This document shows positions 11,818-20,378 of a stretch of DNA of 64,000 bases, piece by piece. This DNA comes from Pseudomonas putida (GTDB lineage Bacteria > Pseudomonadota > Gammaproteobacteria > Pseudomonadales > Pseudomonadaceae). Location of the stretch: the NCBI GenBank assembly GCA_029953615.1, contig CP124529.1:4154501-4218500 (forward strand), written 5' to 3'. The notes beneath the pieces are model-generated. The model did no database searches, had not been told where the DNA came from, and was given only the letters and a program-made list of their open reading frames with translations. The position numbers and the translations under genes were made by a program. Every line of letters starts with the position of its first letter. The stretch's first letter is position 1.

Positions 11818-11894
11818 TGGTCGGAGAGACAGGATTCGAACCTGCGGCCTTCTCGTCCCGAACGAGACGCGCTACCTGGCTGCGCTACACTCCG
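11818..11894 (-). tRNA. tRNA-Pro (anticodon CGG)
   Basis: A 77-nt cloverleaf read leftward from 11894. The acceptor CGGAGTG pairs with CTCTCCG except for one T-T mismatch at the sixth pair. The D-arm is AGCGCAGCCAGGTAGCGC, the anticodon arm TCTCG-TTCGGGA-CGAGA puts CGG in the loop, and the T-arm is GCAGG-TTCGAAT-CCTGT. The discriminator A and the CCA end are encoded. The anticodon reads CCG proline codons, heavily used in this GC-rich genome. Confidence 0.95.
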
Positions 11895-11974
11895 ATGGAA
11901 GAAATCCTACTGCATCCTTTTTTTGCACGCAAGCCCTTGTTGTTGAAAGGGCCTTTGCAAAAAACAGGCTGCAA

Positions 11975-12196
11975 TCACAGCTCCTTGACGGTGCGGATCT
12001 GGTCCTTGTTCAGGCGCGTGCGCTTGCCATCCAGTTGCTCGAATTCGTAGAAGCCCGAGTCTTCATCGAACTTCGGTGTGTCGGTGGCCTGGATTTCGCG
12101 GCCGTCGTTCAGAGTAATGACGGTTGGCGATGCGCAGCCAGCGAGGGCGCCCAGGCCCAAGGCGAGCAGGAAGGCGGGTAGGGTCCGTTGAATCAT
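11975..12196 (-). CDS. YgdI/YgdR-type small lipoprotein
   Basis: A 73-residue precursor with signal MIQRTLPAFLLALGLGALAG and lipobox LAGC (Cys 21), then a compact domain with VITLNDGREIQATDTPKFD and FYEFEQLDGKRTRLNKD, the pattern of the YgdI/YgdR (DUF903) lipoproteins. Likely an outer-membrane or periplasm-facing lipoprotein of unknown role. It is transcribed leftward toward the tRNA and divergent from moaB. Confidence 0.88.
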   Translation of the reverse strand: MIQRTLPAFLLALGLGALAGCASPTVITLNDGREIQATDTPKFDEDSGFYEFEQLDGKRTRLNKDQIRTVKEL

Positions 12197-12384
12197 CGTG
12201 TTTCTCCAGTGCGATGGTGCTAGATGACATTAAGACGCAGGGCGTCCAGGCAAGTTCCGTCTACAGTGCAGCATAGCGGCAAAGCCGGGGCATTGATCAA
12301 GGGCAAGGGCCTAGGGTGTCGCGCTTTGACGGGCGTGTGCTGTGTTATAACTGCGGCCATCCCATCCTGTTGTGACGGACCCTC

Positions 12385-12924
12385 ATGAAAGCCAAGGCAG
12401 ATACCCCCTTCGTGCCGTTGAATATTGCCGTGCTCACGGTCAGCGACACCCGCACCTTCGACACCGACACCTCCGGCCAGCTGTTCGTCGACCGGCTGAG
12501 CGCCGCCGGCCATCGCTTGGCCGAACGCGTGCTGCTGAAGGACGACCTGTACAAGATTCGCGCCCAGGTCGCCACCTGGATTGCCGATGACAGCGTTCAG
12601 GTGGTGCTGATCACCGGCGGCACCGGCTTCACCGGCCGCGACAGCACGCCCGAGGCCGTGGCCTGCCTGCTGGACAAGCAGGTAGAAGGTTTTGGTGAGC
12701 TGTTTCGGCAGATTTCCGTGGCCGACATTGGCACCTCCACTGTGCAATCGCGGGCCCTGGCCGGGCTGGCCAACGGTACCTTGGTGTGCTGCCTGCCGGG
12801 CTCGACCAACGCGGTGCGCACCGGTTGGGACGGTATCCTCGCCGAACAGCTGGATGCCCGCCATCGCCCTTGCAACTTCGTCGCGCATTTGAAACAGGCA
12901 GCGGCCTGTGACAGCCGTGGCTGA
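12385..12924 (+). CDS. moaB: Molybdenum cofactor biosynthesis protein MoaB
   Basis: Member of the MogA/MoaB family that adenylates molybdopterin before molybdate insertion. The product has 179 residues. Family motifs: VSDTRTFDTDTSG near the N-terminus, the nucleotide/pterin-binding ITGGTGFTGRDSTPEA (about residue 75-90), and LPGSTNAVRTGWDGI (about 140). It overlaps the moeA start by 17 bp, so the two are translationally coupled and should act in successive steps of molybdenum cofactor maturation. Confidence 0.94.
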   Translation: MKAKADTPFVPLNIAVLTVSDTRTFDTDTSGQLFVDRLSAAGHRLAERVLLKDDLYKIRAQVATWIADDSVQVVLITGGTGFTGRDSTPEAVACLLDKQVEGFGELFRQISVADIGTSTVQSRALAGLANGTLVCCLPGSTNAVRTGWDGILAEQLDARHRPCNFVAHLKQAAACDSRG

Positions 12925-14134
12925 GGTCAGCCAGGCCCGGCCGCTGATGCCGGTGGAGCAGGCCCTGGAACAACTGCTGGCATTGGCCGAAGCGGCCCCG
13001 ATCGGCGGCACGGAGAACCTGCCACTGGCAGAAGCCGAGGGCCGTGTGCTGGCCGTTGACCTGGTGGCCTCGCTCGACCTGCCGCCTTGGCCGAACAGCG
13101 CCATGGACGGTTACGCCCTGCGCCTGGCTGACTGGCGGGGCGAACCACTGCCGGTCAGCCAGCGGATTTTCGCCGGCCATGCGCCGCAGCCGCTGCAAGC
13201 GGGCACTTGCGCACGCATCTTCACCGGGGCACCGCTGCCCGAAGGTGCCGACTGCATCGAGATGCAGGAAAACACCGAAGTGGCAGAAGACGGCCGGGTA
13301 CGCTTTCTCGAGCCGTTGAAAACCGGGCAGAACATTCGCCCCCAAGGCCAGGAAACCCGCAAGGGCGAACAGGTGATGAGCGCCGGCACCCGGCTGGGGC
13401 CGATCGAGCTGGGCCTGGCGGCGACCTTGGGCCACGGCCGCCTGGATGTCGTGCGCAAGGTACGGGTGGCGGTGCTGTCCACCGGTGACGAACTGGTCGA
13501 GCCTGGCCTGCCGCTGGGGCCGGGGCAGATCTACAACAGCAACCGCCGGCTGCTGGTCAGCTGGTTGCAGCGCCTGGGTTGCGAGGTCGTCGATGCGGGC
13601 ATTTTGCCGGATGACCTGGAACGCACCCGTACATGCCTGGCCGAACTGGGCGACGTCGACCTGATTTTGTCCACCGGCGGTGTCTCGGTGGGCGAAGCCG
13701 ACTATCTCGGCGCTGCCCTGCGCGAAGCCGGTGAACTGGCCTTGTGGAAGCTGGCGATCAAGCCAGGCAAGCCGCTGACGTTCGGCCACTTCCAGGGTGT
13801 GCCGGTCATCGGCCTGCCGGGCAACCCGGCCTCGACCCTGGTCACCTTCGCCCTGCTGACCCGGCCCTACCTGTTGCGGCGTCAGGGCGTGGCCGATGTC
13901 ACGCCCCTGCGGTTCGACATGCCGGCCGGCTTTGACTGGCCCAAGCCCGGCACGCGCCGCGAGTACCTGCGCGCCCGCATCGAACAGGGTCAGGTGCGCA
14001 TCTACAAGAATCAGAGTTCTGGCGTGCTGCGCAGCGCGGCCTGGGCCGATGGGCTGGTGGAAGTACGCGAAGGCAGTACGCCGAAACAGGGTGACAGCGT
14101 GCCGTTCATTCCCTTCAGTGAGCTACTTGGCTGA
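12908..14134 (+). CDS. moeA: Molybdopterin molybdenumtransferase MoeA
   Basis: Inserts molybdate into adenylylated molybdopterin. The product has 408 residues, normal length. Visible signatures: PPWPNSAMDGYALR (about residue 55-68), the central GGVSVGEADYLGAALREAG (about 257) and KPGKPLTFGHF followed by GLPGNPASTLVTF (about 300). The GTG start at 12908 lies inside the end of moaB. The moaB-moeA pairing supports both assignments. The gene converges with the glycosyltransferase with only a 9-bp gap. Confidence 0.95.
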   Translation: MTAVAEVSQARPLMPVEQALEQLLALAEAAPIGGTENLPLAEAEGRVLAVDLVASLDLPPWPNSAMDGYALRLADWRGEPLPVSQRIFAGHAPQPLQAGTCARIFTGAPLPEGADCIEMQENTEVAEDGRVRFLEPLKTGQNIRPQGQETRKGEQVMSAGTRLGPIELGLAATLGHGRLDVVRKVRVAVLSTGDELVEPGLPLGPGQIYNSNRRLLVSWLQRLGCEVVDAGILPDDLERTRTCLAELGDVDLILSTGGVSVGEADYLGAALREAGELALWKLAIKPGKPLTFGHFQGVPVIGLPGNPASTLVTFALLTRPYLLRRQGVADVTPLRFDMPAGFDWPKPGTRREYLRARIEQGQVRIYKNQSSGVLRSAAWADGLVEVREGSTPKQGDSVPFIPFSELLG

Positions 14135-14143
14135 GCGGCCCAT

Positions 14144-15370
14144 TCAGGCACTGGCCAGCGGCGCAGCTTCGGCCGGAGCCGCCTGGGCCAGGCGCCTGTG
14201 GACGTTTTCCAGTTGCTGGGCAGCCACGCTCCAGTCGTGGTACTGGCGGGCGAGCTGGCGCCCGGCATCGCTCAACTGGCTCATGCGCCAGGGCTGGTTG
14301 AGCAACTGGGTGATCAGCAGCGCCAACTGGTCGCCATCCTCACTGCCCAGGTAGTGTTCACCATTGTTCGCGGCCAGGCCAGAAACGCCTTTGCCGGTGG
14401 TGATCACCGGCAATCCGGCGGCCATCGCTTCGAGGATTTTCACCTTGGAGCCACCGGCATAGCGCAGCGGTGCGAAGAACAGTGCCGAACACCGCTGCAG
14501 TTCACGCAGGTCGGGGCGGTAGCCGAACCATTCGATACGGGGGTCGCTCCAGTGCAGTTTCCAGCTGGCCGGCATGGCATGCCCGGCAATCGCCAGGCGT
14601 ACTGCCGGGTTGCTCTGCCACACCTGGGGCATGATGTCCTCCAGCGCCCATTCGATGGCCTCCAGGTTGGCGCCATACTCGAAATTGCCAACGAACAGCA
14701 GGCGCTGGCTATGCAGGGCGGGTTGCACGTGCTGGTAGAAGTCACAGTCCACACCATTGACCACCACGTTAACCGGGCGCCCGCTGATCTGTGCGATCAG
14801 CTCGGCATCGTGGGCGCTGACCGCCACCAGTTCGCTGGGCTGGCGCAATACCCGCTGTTCCCAGCGTCGATAGCGCCAGCGGTCGAAGGCGTTGAGCGGG
14901 CGCAGCCACAGCGGCAGGCGATCATGGCTGGCGCCACCCATCACCGACTCCAAGGTGTGTTCGCTGAGCATGTAGGGCAGCCCGCGTGCCTGCAGGGCCT
15001 TTTCGAAGGGCTGGAAGCTGTAGCTGTGCTCGATCTGGATCACGTCCCAGGGCTCGTCCAGCAATTGCTCGAAGCGGTGCCGCAGGCAAGGGGCCAGGCC
15101 ATTGATGATGGCCCGCATGGGGTAGTCGATGATCGGCGAGGCCAGCAGGTTCAGCGGGCTGTGCAGGGGCCGGCGGGGTAGCACGATGAGGCGTTCGAGC
15201 AAAGGTTCCAGGGCCTCGCGTGCAGCATCGCCGAGGGGGATCTTCGATTGCACCAGCAGGGTAATGCGGTGGCCCCGCTGTGCCAGTGCGCGTATCAGGT
15301 GGTATTGCCGGGTCTTGCTGCCACTGGTGGTCGGCCAGGGCAGGTACGGCAGTGTCCAGAGAATGCGCAT
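14144..15370 (-). CDS. Glycosyltransferase, GT4/GT-B fold
   Basis: A 408-residue GT-B enzyme that probably transfers a sugar from a nucleotide sugar in the cytoplasm. The N-terminus MRILWTLPYLPWPTTSGSKT is the usual first strand with glycine loop. The C-terminal donor-binding half has FAPLRYAGGSKVKILEAMA (about residue 305), with the E-x-MA feature of family 4 enzymes, then GLPVITTGKGVSGL. It stands alone, so donor, acceptor and pathway (exopolysaccharide, O-antigen or other) cannot be inferred. Its leader contains an unusual hairpin (15408-15453). Confidence 0.85.
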   Translation of the reverse strand: MRILWTLPYLPWPTTSGSKTRQYHLIRALAQRGHRITLLVQSKIPLGDAAREALEPLLERLIVLPRRPLHSPLNLLASPIIDYPMRAIINGLAPCLRHRFEQLLDEPWDVIQIEHSYSFQPFEKALQARGLPYMLSEHTLESVMGGASHDRLPLWLRPLNAFDRWRYRRWEQRVLRQPSELVAVSAHDAELIAQISGRPVNVVVNGVDCDFYQHVQPALHSQRLLFVGNFEYGANLEAIEWALEDIMPQVWQSNPAVRLAIAGHAMPASWKLHWSDPRIEWFGYRPDLRELQRCSALFFAPLRYAGGSKVKILEAMAAGLPVITTGKGVSGLAANNGEHYLGSEDGDQLALLITQLLNQPWRMSQLSDAGRQLARQYHDWSVAAQQLENVHRRLAQAAPAEAAPLASA

Positions 15371-15407
15371 GACCCGGAATCCTCGCTAAAAGGCTGCGGA
15401 TAGCAAG

Positions 15408-15453
15408 ACGCGCCCGTGGCCAGCAGTGGTGAAACCACTACCGGGGGCGCGTC
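15408..15453. other. Nested hairpin in the glycosyltransferase leader
   Basis: Perfect outer arms GACGCGCCC (15408-15416) and GGGCGCGTC (15445-15453) enclose a second perfect hairpin AGTGGT-GAA-ACCACT (15425-15439). It begins 38 bp upstream of the glycosyltransferase ATG. No T-run follows on either strand, so it is not an obvious terminator. Confidence 0.6.
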
Positions 15454-15547
15454 CATGGCAAGAAAGTGTATCTGCTGAGCATAGCCGTGCATTGCCAGGC
15501 GTGGGAAAAAGACAGGCCAACGCTTGTCGGTTAAGCGCGATCAATTC

Positions 15548-15661
15548 TAGGAGCGGCCTTGTGTCGCGATAGGGGCGCGAAGCGGCCCCACGTTTTCAGC
15601 TTCGCCGCGCACATCGCCGGGGCCGCTCTGCGGCCCTGTCGCGACACAAGGCCGCTCCTAC
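15548..15661. repeat. Paired inverted repeat, GTAGGAGCGGCC family
   Basis: Lies in the 389-bp gap 15371-15759 between divergent genes. Outer arms carry the same TAGGAGCGGCCTTGTGTCGC sequence seen at 9896 and 33479, with internal ggggcgcgaagcggcccc and ggggccgctctgcggccc palindromes. Apart from this and the hairpin at 15408, I see only promoter space. Confidence 0.85.
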
Positions 15662-15759
15662 AATCGATCGCGTTGGCCTGCTATTTTCTCGGGCGCATGC
15701 AACGATCCGCAATTGCAAAGGGTCGAGATCTGGGTTGATCACTACAAGGAGGCGCGCAC

Positions 15760-16647
15760 ATGCAAGAGCGCAAGGCAATGCTGATCCTGCACGGCAAGCA
15801 GGCCATGAACGAAGACGTGCGCAGCGCCGTGCACGGCCTGCGCGACAGCGGCTGGGTGCTGGATGTGCGGGTCACCTGGGAGGCCGGTGACGCCCCGCGG
15901 CTGGTCAACGAGGCGCTGGCTGCCGGTTACGGCCATATTGTTGCAGGGGGCGGGGACGGAACGCTGCGCGATGTTGCCGAAGCCATGGGCCTGGCGGGTA
16001 CACAGGCCAGCCTGGCGTTGTTGCCGCTGGGCACGGCCAATGATTTTGCCAAGGCTGCCGGCATACCCCTGGAGCCTGCCACGGCACTGTCCTTGCTGAA
16101 CCTGCCCGCACGGCCAACAGACCTGGGCCAGGCCGGCGACCAGTTGTTCCTGAACATGGCCACGGGCGGTTTTGGCAGCCAGGTCACGGCCAACACCTCC
16201 GAAGACCTGAAGAAAGTGCTGGGCGCGGCCGCCTACCTGTTCACCGGGTTGTCGCGCTTCAGCGAACTGCAGGCGGCCTCGGTGGAGCTGCAAGGGCCGG
16301 GTTTCCACTGGCAGGGTGACCTGCTGGCGTTGGGGATCGGCAATGGCCGCCAGGCCGGCGGTGGGCAAGAGTTGTGCCCCGAGGCCCTGGTGGACGACGG
16401 CTTGCTCGACATTGCCATCCTGCCGGCACCACAGGAAATGGTGGGGACGCTGCGTGAACTGTTGGCCGGTAACGGGCTGTTCGTCAGGGCCAGGTTGCCC
16501 TGGGTCGAGATCAAGTGCTCGCAAGGGCTGGACATCAACCTCGATGGCGAGCCTGTGCAGGCCGACAAGTTGCGCTTCCAGGCCAGGCCCGCTGCACTGC
16601 GCCTGCACCTGCCGGACGGCTCGCCGCTGCTCAGTCGTCCAGACTGA
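15760..16647 (+). CDS. yegS: YegS-type lipid kinase
   Basis: Member of the diacylglycerol/sphingosine kinase-like family that phosphorylates lipids such as phosphatidylglycerol at the inner membrane. The product has 295 residues (E. coli YegS about 299). The catalytic domain shows the nucleotide-binding GGGDGTLRDVAEAM (about residue 65) and PLGTANDFAKAAGIPL (about 88), and the C-terminal lobe has LDINLDGEPVQADKLRF, the substrate/metal region. A ribosome site (aaggagg) precedes the ATG. Its 3' end overlaps the convergent response regulator by 17 bp. Confidence 0.9.
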   Translation: MQERKAMLILHGKQAMNEDVRSAVHGLRDSGWVLDVRVTWEAGDAPRLVNEALAAGYGHIVAGGGDGTLRDVAEAMGLAGTQASLALLPLGTANDFAKAAGIPLEPATALSLLNLPARPTDLGQAGDQLFLNMATGGFGSQVTANTSEDLKKVLGAAAYLFTGLSRFSELQAASVELQGPGFHWQGDLLALGIGNGRQAGGGQELCPEALVDDGLLDIAILPAPQEMVGTLRELLAGNGLFVRARLPWVEIKCSQGLDINLDGEPVQADKLRFQARPAALRLHLPDGSPLLSRPD

Positions 16648-17290
16648 TGATTTTTTCGCGCACCGCGAACAGCACCAGGCCGGCCACGTCATGGATCTGC
16701 AGGCGTTTCATGATCTGCGAGCGGTGGGTTTCCACGGTCTTGATCGACAGGCCCAGGCCGGTGGCGATCTCCCGGGTGGACTTGCCGCGCACGATCAGGC
16801 GCAGGATTTCCAGTTGTCGCGCCGTGAGGTTATGCCGCTCGCCAGCGGGCTGCTTGCCCTGCCTGGCGCGCTGCAGCGCCTGGTTGATGACCGTGTGGGC
16901 GATGGCTGGGCTGAGGTAACGCTCGCCGTTGCGTACCGCGGCCAGGGCCTGCTCCAGTTCGGTGGCGCTGGTGTCCTTGAGCAGGTAGCCGTGGGCGCCG
17001 CTTTCCAGGGCGCGCATGATCAGGTCCGGGTCGGTATGCATCGACAGGATCAGCACTTTGCAGGCACTGCCGCTGGCGCGCAGCTGGGTGAGGGCATCCA
17101 GGCCGCTGGTCGAGCGCATGGAAATATCCAGCAAGACGATGTCCGGTGCCAGCTTGCGCACCTGTTCGAGCAACTGGCTGCCGTCGTCGGCCTCACCGAT
17201 TACCTCATAACCAGGGATGTCGCAGACCAGTGCGCGCACCCCTGCGCGGATCAGCGAGTGGTCGTCTACCAGCAGCAGTCTACAGGTCAT
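16631..17290 (-). CDS. NarL/FixJ-family response regulator
   Basis: A 219-residue two-component regulator. The receiver domain starts MTCRLLLVDDHSLIRAGVRA, with the phosphoacceptor Asp in DIVLLDISMRS (about residue 55) and the conserved Lys in YLLKDTSATE (about 105). The C-terminal LuxR-type helix-turn-helix reads LTARQLEILRLIVRGKSTRE then LSIKTVETHRSQIMKRL. It overlaps the kinase gene upstream by 11 bp, so the two form one operon and very probably a signalling pair. Target genes are unknown. Confidence 0.9.
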   Translation of the reverse strand: MTCRLLLVDDHSLIRAGVRALVCDIPGYEVIGEADDGSQLLEQVRKLAPDIVLLDISMRSTSGLDALTQLRASGSACKVLILSMHTDPDLIMRALESGAHGYLLKDTSATELEQALAAVRNGERYLSPAIAHTVINQALQRARQGKQPAGERHNLTARQLEILRLIVRGKSTREIATGLGLSIKTVETHRSQIMKRLQIHDVAGLVLFAVREKIISLDD

Positions 17291-18176
17291 GGGTGGCAGT
17301 ACTCCTGGCGCGTTGCTGGGTGCGCGGAGGCCATGGAAACACCGCCTCGATGCGCGTGCCCAGGCCGAGCTGGCTGGTAATGTCCAGGCTGCCCTGCAAA
17401 GCGGTTACCCGCTCCTGCATCCCGGCCAAGCCGCGCTGGCCTGCTTCGGCCGGTTGCCTGGCGGGCACGAAGCCACGACCATCGTCGTGAATCGACAACG
17501 CCAACCCCTCGGGGGTGCGCTGCAGACGGACGACCAGGTTGTGTGCCTGGGCGTGGCGCAGCATGTTGGTCACGGCTTCCTGGGTAATGCGGAACACCGC
17601 CATGGCCACCGCCTCGTCGATGCCGCCCAGGCGCTGATTGCAGGCCAGGCTCCAGTGCACGCCGCTGTTGCCCAGCGTGCGCATCAGGTGCGCGCGCAGG
17701 CTGGCTTCAAGGCCAAGGCTGGCCAACTGCCGCGGGTTGAGCAGGGCGGAGACATCGCGCACGTTGCCCAGGGTGTCATCCAGCGTGCTGCGCAAGGCGT
17801 CGCAGTGGCCTTGCAGCTCATCGGGCATGCGCCGTTGCAGCCACTGCAGCTGCAGCTTGGCGGCGGTGAGCAACTGGCCGATATCGTCGTGCAGTTCCCG
17901 GCTCAGATGCTGGCGCTCGTTTTCCTGGACCTTGAGCATGCGCTCGGCCAGTTCAGCGGGGCGCAAGCTGATCGACCTGGCGCCCAGGCCCAAGTGCACG
18001 GCGGCACTCAGCGTGGCAGCCAGCTGCAGCACCAGCAGGCTGGCCGGGATCGCCTGGTCGGCCAGGTACAGCAGCAGGTTGGCGCCCAGCGAGGCCACGC
18101 ACAGCCCGACCGTCGCCCAGCGCAGCAGGGCAGCGCGGGAGCAGCAACGCAAAGGAGTCTTCAAGCGTGGGAACAT
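17280..18176 (-). CDS. Sensor histidine kinase, NarX/LiaS (HisKA_3) type
   Basis: About 298 residues with two N-terminal hydrophobic helices (LLRWATVGLCVASLGANLLL and the ALLVLQ region) and almost no extracytoplasmic sensor, suggesting sensing in or near the membrane. The dimerisation/phosphoacceptor motif is ENERQHLSRELHDDIGQLLT, with His in RELHDD. The ATPase lobe has EAVTNMLRHAQA (N box) and DDGRGF (G1 box), followed by GQRGLAGMQERV. Start chosen at MFPRLKTP; an in-frame start at 18221 would add 15 residues. Coupled to the regulator at 16631. Confidence 0.85.
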   Translation of the reverse strand: MFPRLKTPLRCCSRAALLRWATVGLCVASLGANLLLYLADQAIPASLLVLQLAATLSAAVHLGLGARSISLRPAELAERMLKVQENERQHLSRELHDDIGQLLTAAKLQLQWLQRRMPDELQGHCDALRSTLDDTLGNVRDVSALLNPRQLASLGLEASLRAHLMRTLGNSGVHWSLACNQRLGGIDEAVAMAVFRITQEAVTNMLRHAQAHNLVVRLQRTPEGLALSIHDDGRGFVPARQPAEAGQRGLAGMQERVTALQGSLDITSQLGLGTRIEAVFPWPPRTQQRARSTATHDL

Positions 18177-18522
18177 AGGTAGGGAAGCCACTGAAGTATT
18201 GCTGGTGGAGGCCTTGCACAATCCTTGTCAGAGGCTTTGGAGCAGTACTTTCGATTGATTGTTTTCCGATCACCAAAACTTGCGACCGTGCTGCAGGTTG
18301 CAAGCGTTTGAGCGGTGCATATTACCACCTTGCACTGCATCGGTCGCGGCTGGGTAACGCTTTGAAACGCCAGTGGGGCGGGCGCTTGCGGGTAGCCAAG
18401 TGCCATCCTGTCTGATCGTGCAACACGCATTTGCCGCCCGGCAAGTTGGAAAAAATTCGAGAAATTCCAGAGGCGCCCATGGCGGTCTTGAACGAACGCG
18501 GCCGGATACACTGTGCGCCGGG
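18177..18522. other. 346-bp gap with no recognised gene
   Basis: Lies between two leftward genes, so it should hold the promoter of the kinase/regulator operon. Short ORFs here have no family resemblance or good ribosome site. I see no repeat or terminator with a T-run. Confidence 0.5.
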
Positions 18523-19035
18523 TCAATACCTGGGGGATGAACGGCCAGGGGGCGTGCTGTCTGCCGTCTCGTCATGCGGGTGGATGCACACGCTGCCTTG
18601 CTCGTCGCAGTGCGTGCAGGCTTGCGCAAGGGGTTGCTGCACGACTTTGGCCAGTTCACCCAGTAGCACCAGCTGCTCGCCGATGTCCAGGTTGAGCCGC
18701 CCGGTACACGGATCGACCAGTTCCAGCTGCCAGGCCAGCAGAGTCAGGCAGGCCCCTACTGCGGGCAGGGCTTCGCGCTGCAGGCAACCGCTGTGGCAGG
18801 CCGGTGCCAGCAGCTGTTGCAGGGCAGTGGTGTAATGGGCAACTTCGCGCAGGCCCAGGTGCGTAGCCTGCCGGGCGAGGCTGTCGAGGGCATTGTCCAG
18901 GCAGCGGCAGGCATCCGGGTCGTTGTCGATCAGCTCCAGATGCTGCAGGCATTCCTGGGCCTGGGTCAGCAACACCTGGGCATCCAGCAGGAAACCCTGC
19001 AGGGCGTCATCGAACGATAAGGCGCTGTCCATCAT
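18523..19035 (-). CDS. Uncharacterised Hpt-like (CheA P1-like) helical protein
   Basis: A 170-residue, largely helical, soluble protein divergent from cheV. The first 90 residues resemble an Hpt/CheA-P1 domain: acidic FDDALQGFLLDAQVLLTQAQ, then a helix LDNALDSLARQATHLGLREV and HYTTALQQLL. In that alignment the expected H-x-x-K-G phosphoacceptor motif is absent (ALDSLARQATHLGL instead), so phosphotransfer is doubtful. The C-terminus is cysteine- and histidine-containing (CTHCDEQGSVCIHPHDE). Start at MMDSALSF, preceded by gggagc, is preferred over an ATG 32 codons upstream. The function is unknown. Confidence 0.6.
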   Translation of the reverse strand: MMDSALSFDDALQGFLLDAQVLLTQAQECLQHLELIDNDPDACRCLDNALDSLARQATHLGLREVAHYTTALQQLLAPACHSGCLQREALPAVGACLTLLAWQLELVDPCTGRLNLDIGEQLVLLGELAKVVQQPLAQACTHCDEQGSVCIHPHDETADSTPPGRSSPRY

Positions 19036-19309
19036 GCAGCTCCCGCGCGTGGGGCAGGCGCAGGGGGCGGGCACGCCAAAACGATAGCTAGCAAAAGCCT
19101 GACTCCATTCATGCAATGAGAATGGCGTCACATTAATGGCTAAAGGATATCGCGAACATCAGGTTGCACCCGATTGTGGCTAAGGGTTTCCCTGATAAAG
19201 GGCTCAGGTGGGGAACTTTTGCCGGCCATCTGGCTCCTGCGGCGCTGATCGCAGTAGATCATGATGTTAAAGTGATATCAATTGCCTTCACGGCATTTTC
19301 CCGCAAGGG

Positions 19310-19336
19310 TCAAGGTGTGCGTGAATCCGCCGATAC
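19310..19336 (+). promoter_or_regulatory. Sigma-28 (FliA) promoter for cheV
   Basis: TCAAGGTG, 11-bp spacer, GCCGATAC. This closely fits the Pseudomonas flagellar sigma factor pattern (TCAAG... then GCCGATA). It is about 50 bp before the cheV ATG, on the right strand, inside the 348-bp gap 19036-19383. Nothing else is recognised in that gap. Confidence 0.75.
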
Positions 19337-19383
19337 AGGGTGGATGATTTCACTTTTTTCGACTCAAGGCTGGGGGTTTTCCA

Positions 19384-20322
19384 ATGGCTGGCATTCTCGA
19401 CACGGTAGACCAACGCACGCAACTGGTGGGCGAGAACCGCCTGGAAATCCTGATGTTCCGCCTGGCCGGCCGCCAGCTGTTCGCGATCTGGAACGTGTTC
19501 AAGGTGCAGGAAGTGCTGCAGCTGCCCAAGCTGACCCTGATGCCCCAGCGCCACGCTTTTGTCTGCGGGGTGGTCAACCTGCGCGGCCAGACCCTGCCGG
19601 TGATCGACCTGTCCCAGGCGATCGGCATGCGACCGCTGCAGCCGGGACCGGACAGCACCATCATCGTCACCGAATACAACCGCTCGGTGCAGGCGTTCCT
19701 GGTGGGCGGTGTCGATCGCATCGTCAACATGAACTGGGAGGCGATCATGCCGCCGCCGTCCAGCGCCGGTCGCCAGCATTACCTGACCGCCATCACCAAG
19801 GTCGATGACAAGCTGGTGGAGGTGATCGACGTGGAGAAGGTGTTGGCCGAAATCGTGCCGTACAACGCCCGGGTTTCCGGCGACAAGCTCGCTGACCCGG
19901 TGCTGGCCCGGGCCCGCGGTCGCGAAGTGCTGCTGGTGGACGATTCCAGCGTGGCCCTGGCGCAATTGCGCGATACGCTGTCCCAGCTGGGCGTGAAGCT
20001 GCACGTGGCCAGTGATGGCTTGAAGGCGTTGCGCATGCTCAAGGGCTGGGCCGACGCAGGTGAGAACGTATGCGAGAAATTGCTGATGGTATTCACCGAC
20101 GCCGAGATGCCGGAAATGGACGGCTACCGGTTGACTACCGAGATCCGTGACGATGCCCGTTTGCGCCAGCTTTACGTGGTGCTGCACACTTCGCTGTCGG
20201 GCAGTTTCAACGAGTCGATGGTAAAGAAGGTGGGCTGCGACAACTTCCTGTCCAAGTTCCAGCCCGATCGCCTGGTCGATGTGGTCAAGCAACGCCTGTT
20301 GCTGGACGCCGCCACTGCGTGA
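19384..20322 (+). CDS. cheV: Chemotaxis coupling protein CheV
   Basis: A 312-residue CheW-receiver fusion that links chemoreceptors to CheA and can be phosphorylated. Residues 20-165 are the CheW-like domain (LEILMFRLAGRQLFAIWNVF, GVVNLRGQTLPVIDLS). Residues 175-310 are a receiver domain beginning REVLLVDDSSVALAQL, with the acceptor Asp in LLMVFTDAEMPEMDGYRL and Lys in NFLSKFQPDRL. A sigma-28 promoter lies directly upstream, matching a motility role. Confidence 0.95.
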   Translation: MAGILDTVDQRTQLVGENRLEILMFRLAGRQLFAIWNVFKVQEVLQLPKLTLMPQRHAFVCGVVNLRGQTLPVIDLSQAIGMRPLQPGPDSTIIVTEYNRSVQAFLVGGVDRIVNMNWEAIMPPPSSAGRQHYLTAITKVDDKLVEVIDVEKVLAEIVPYNARVSGDKLADPVLARARGREVLLVDDSSVALAQLRDTLSQLGVKLHVASDGLKALRMLKGWADAGENVCEKLLMVFTDAEMPEMDGYRLTTEIRDDARLRQLYVVLHTSLSGSFNESMVKKVGCDNFLSKFQPDRLVDVVKQRLLLDAATA

Positions 20323-20378
20323 TCCCGGCTCCTGTCGGGTATAAGCTTGGCGTTTTGGCATGACGCGAGGCGGCAGGG

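Noticed and set aside
12220..13104. 294-codon leftward ORF opposite moaB-moeA
   Set aside because: It lies antisense to two recognisable molybdenum-cofactor genes.
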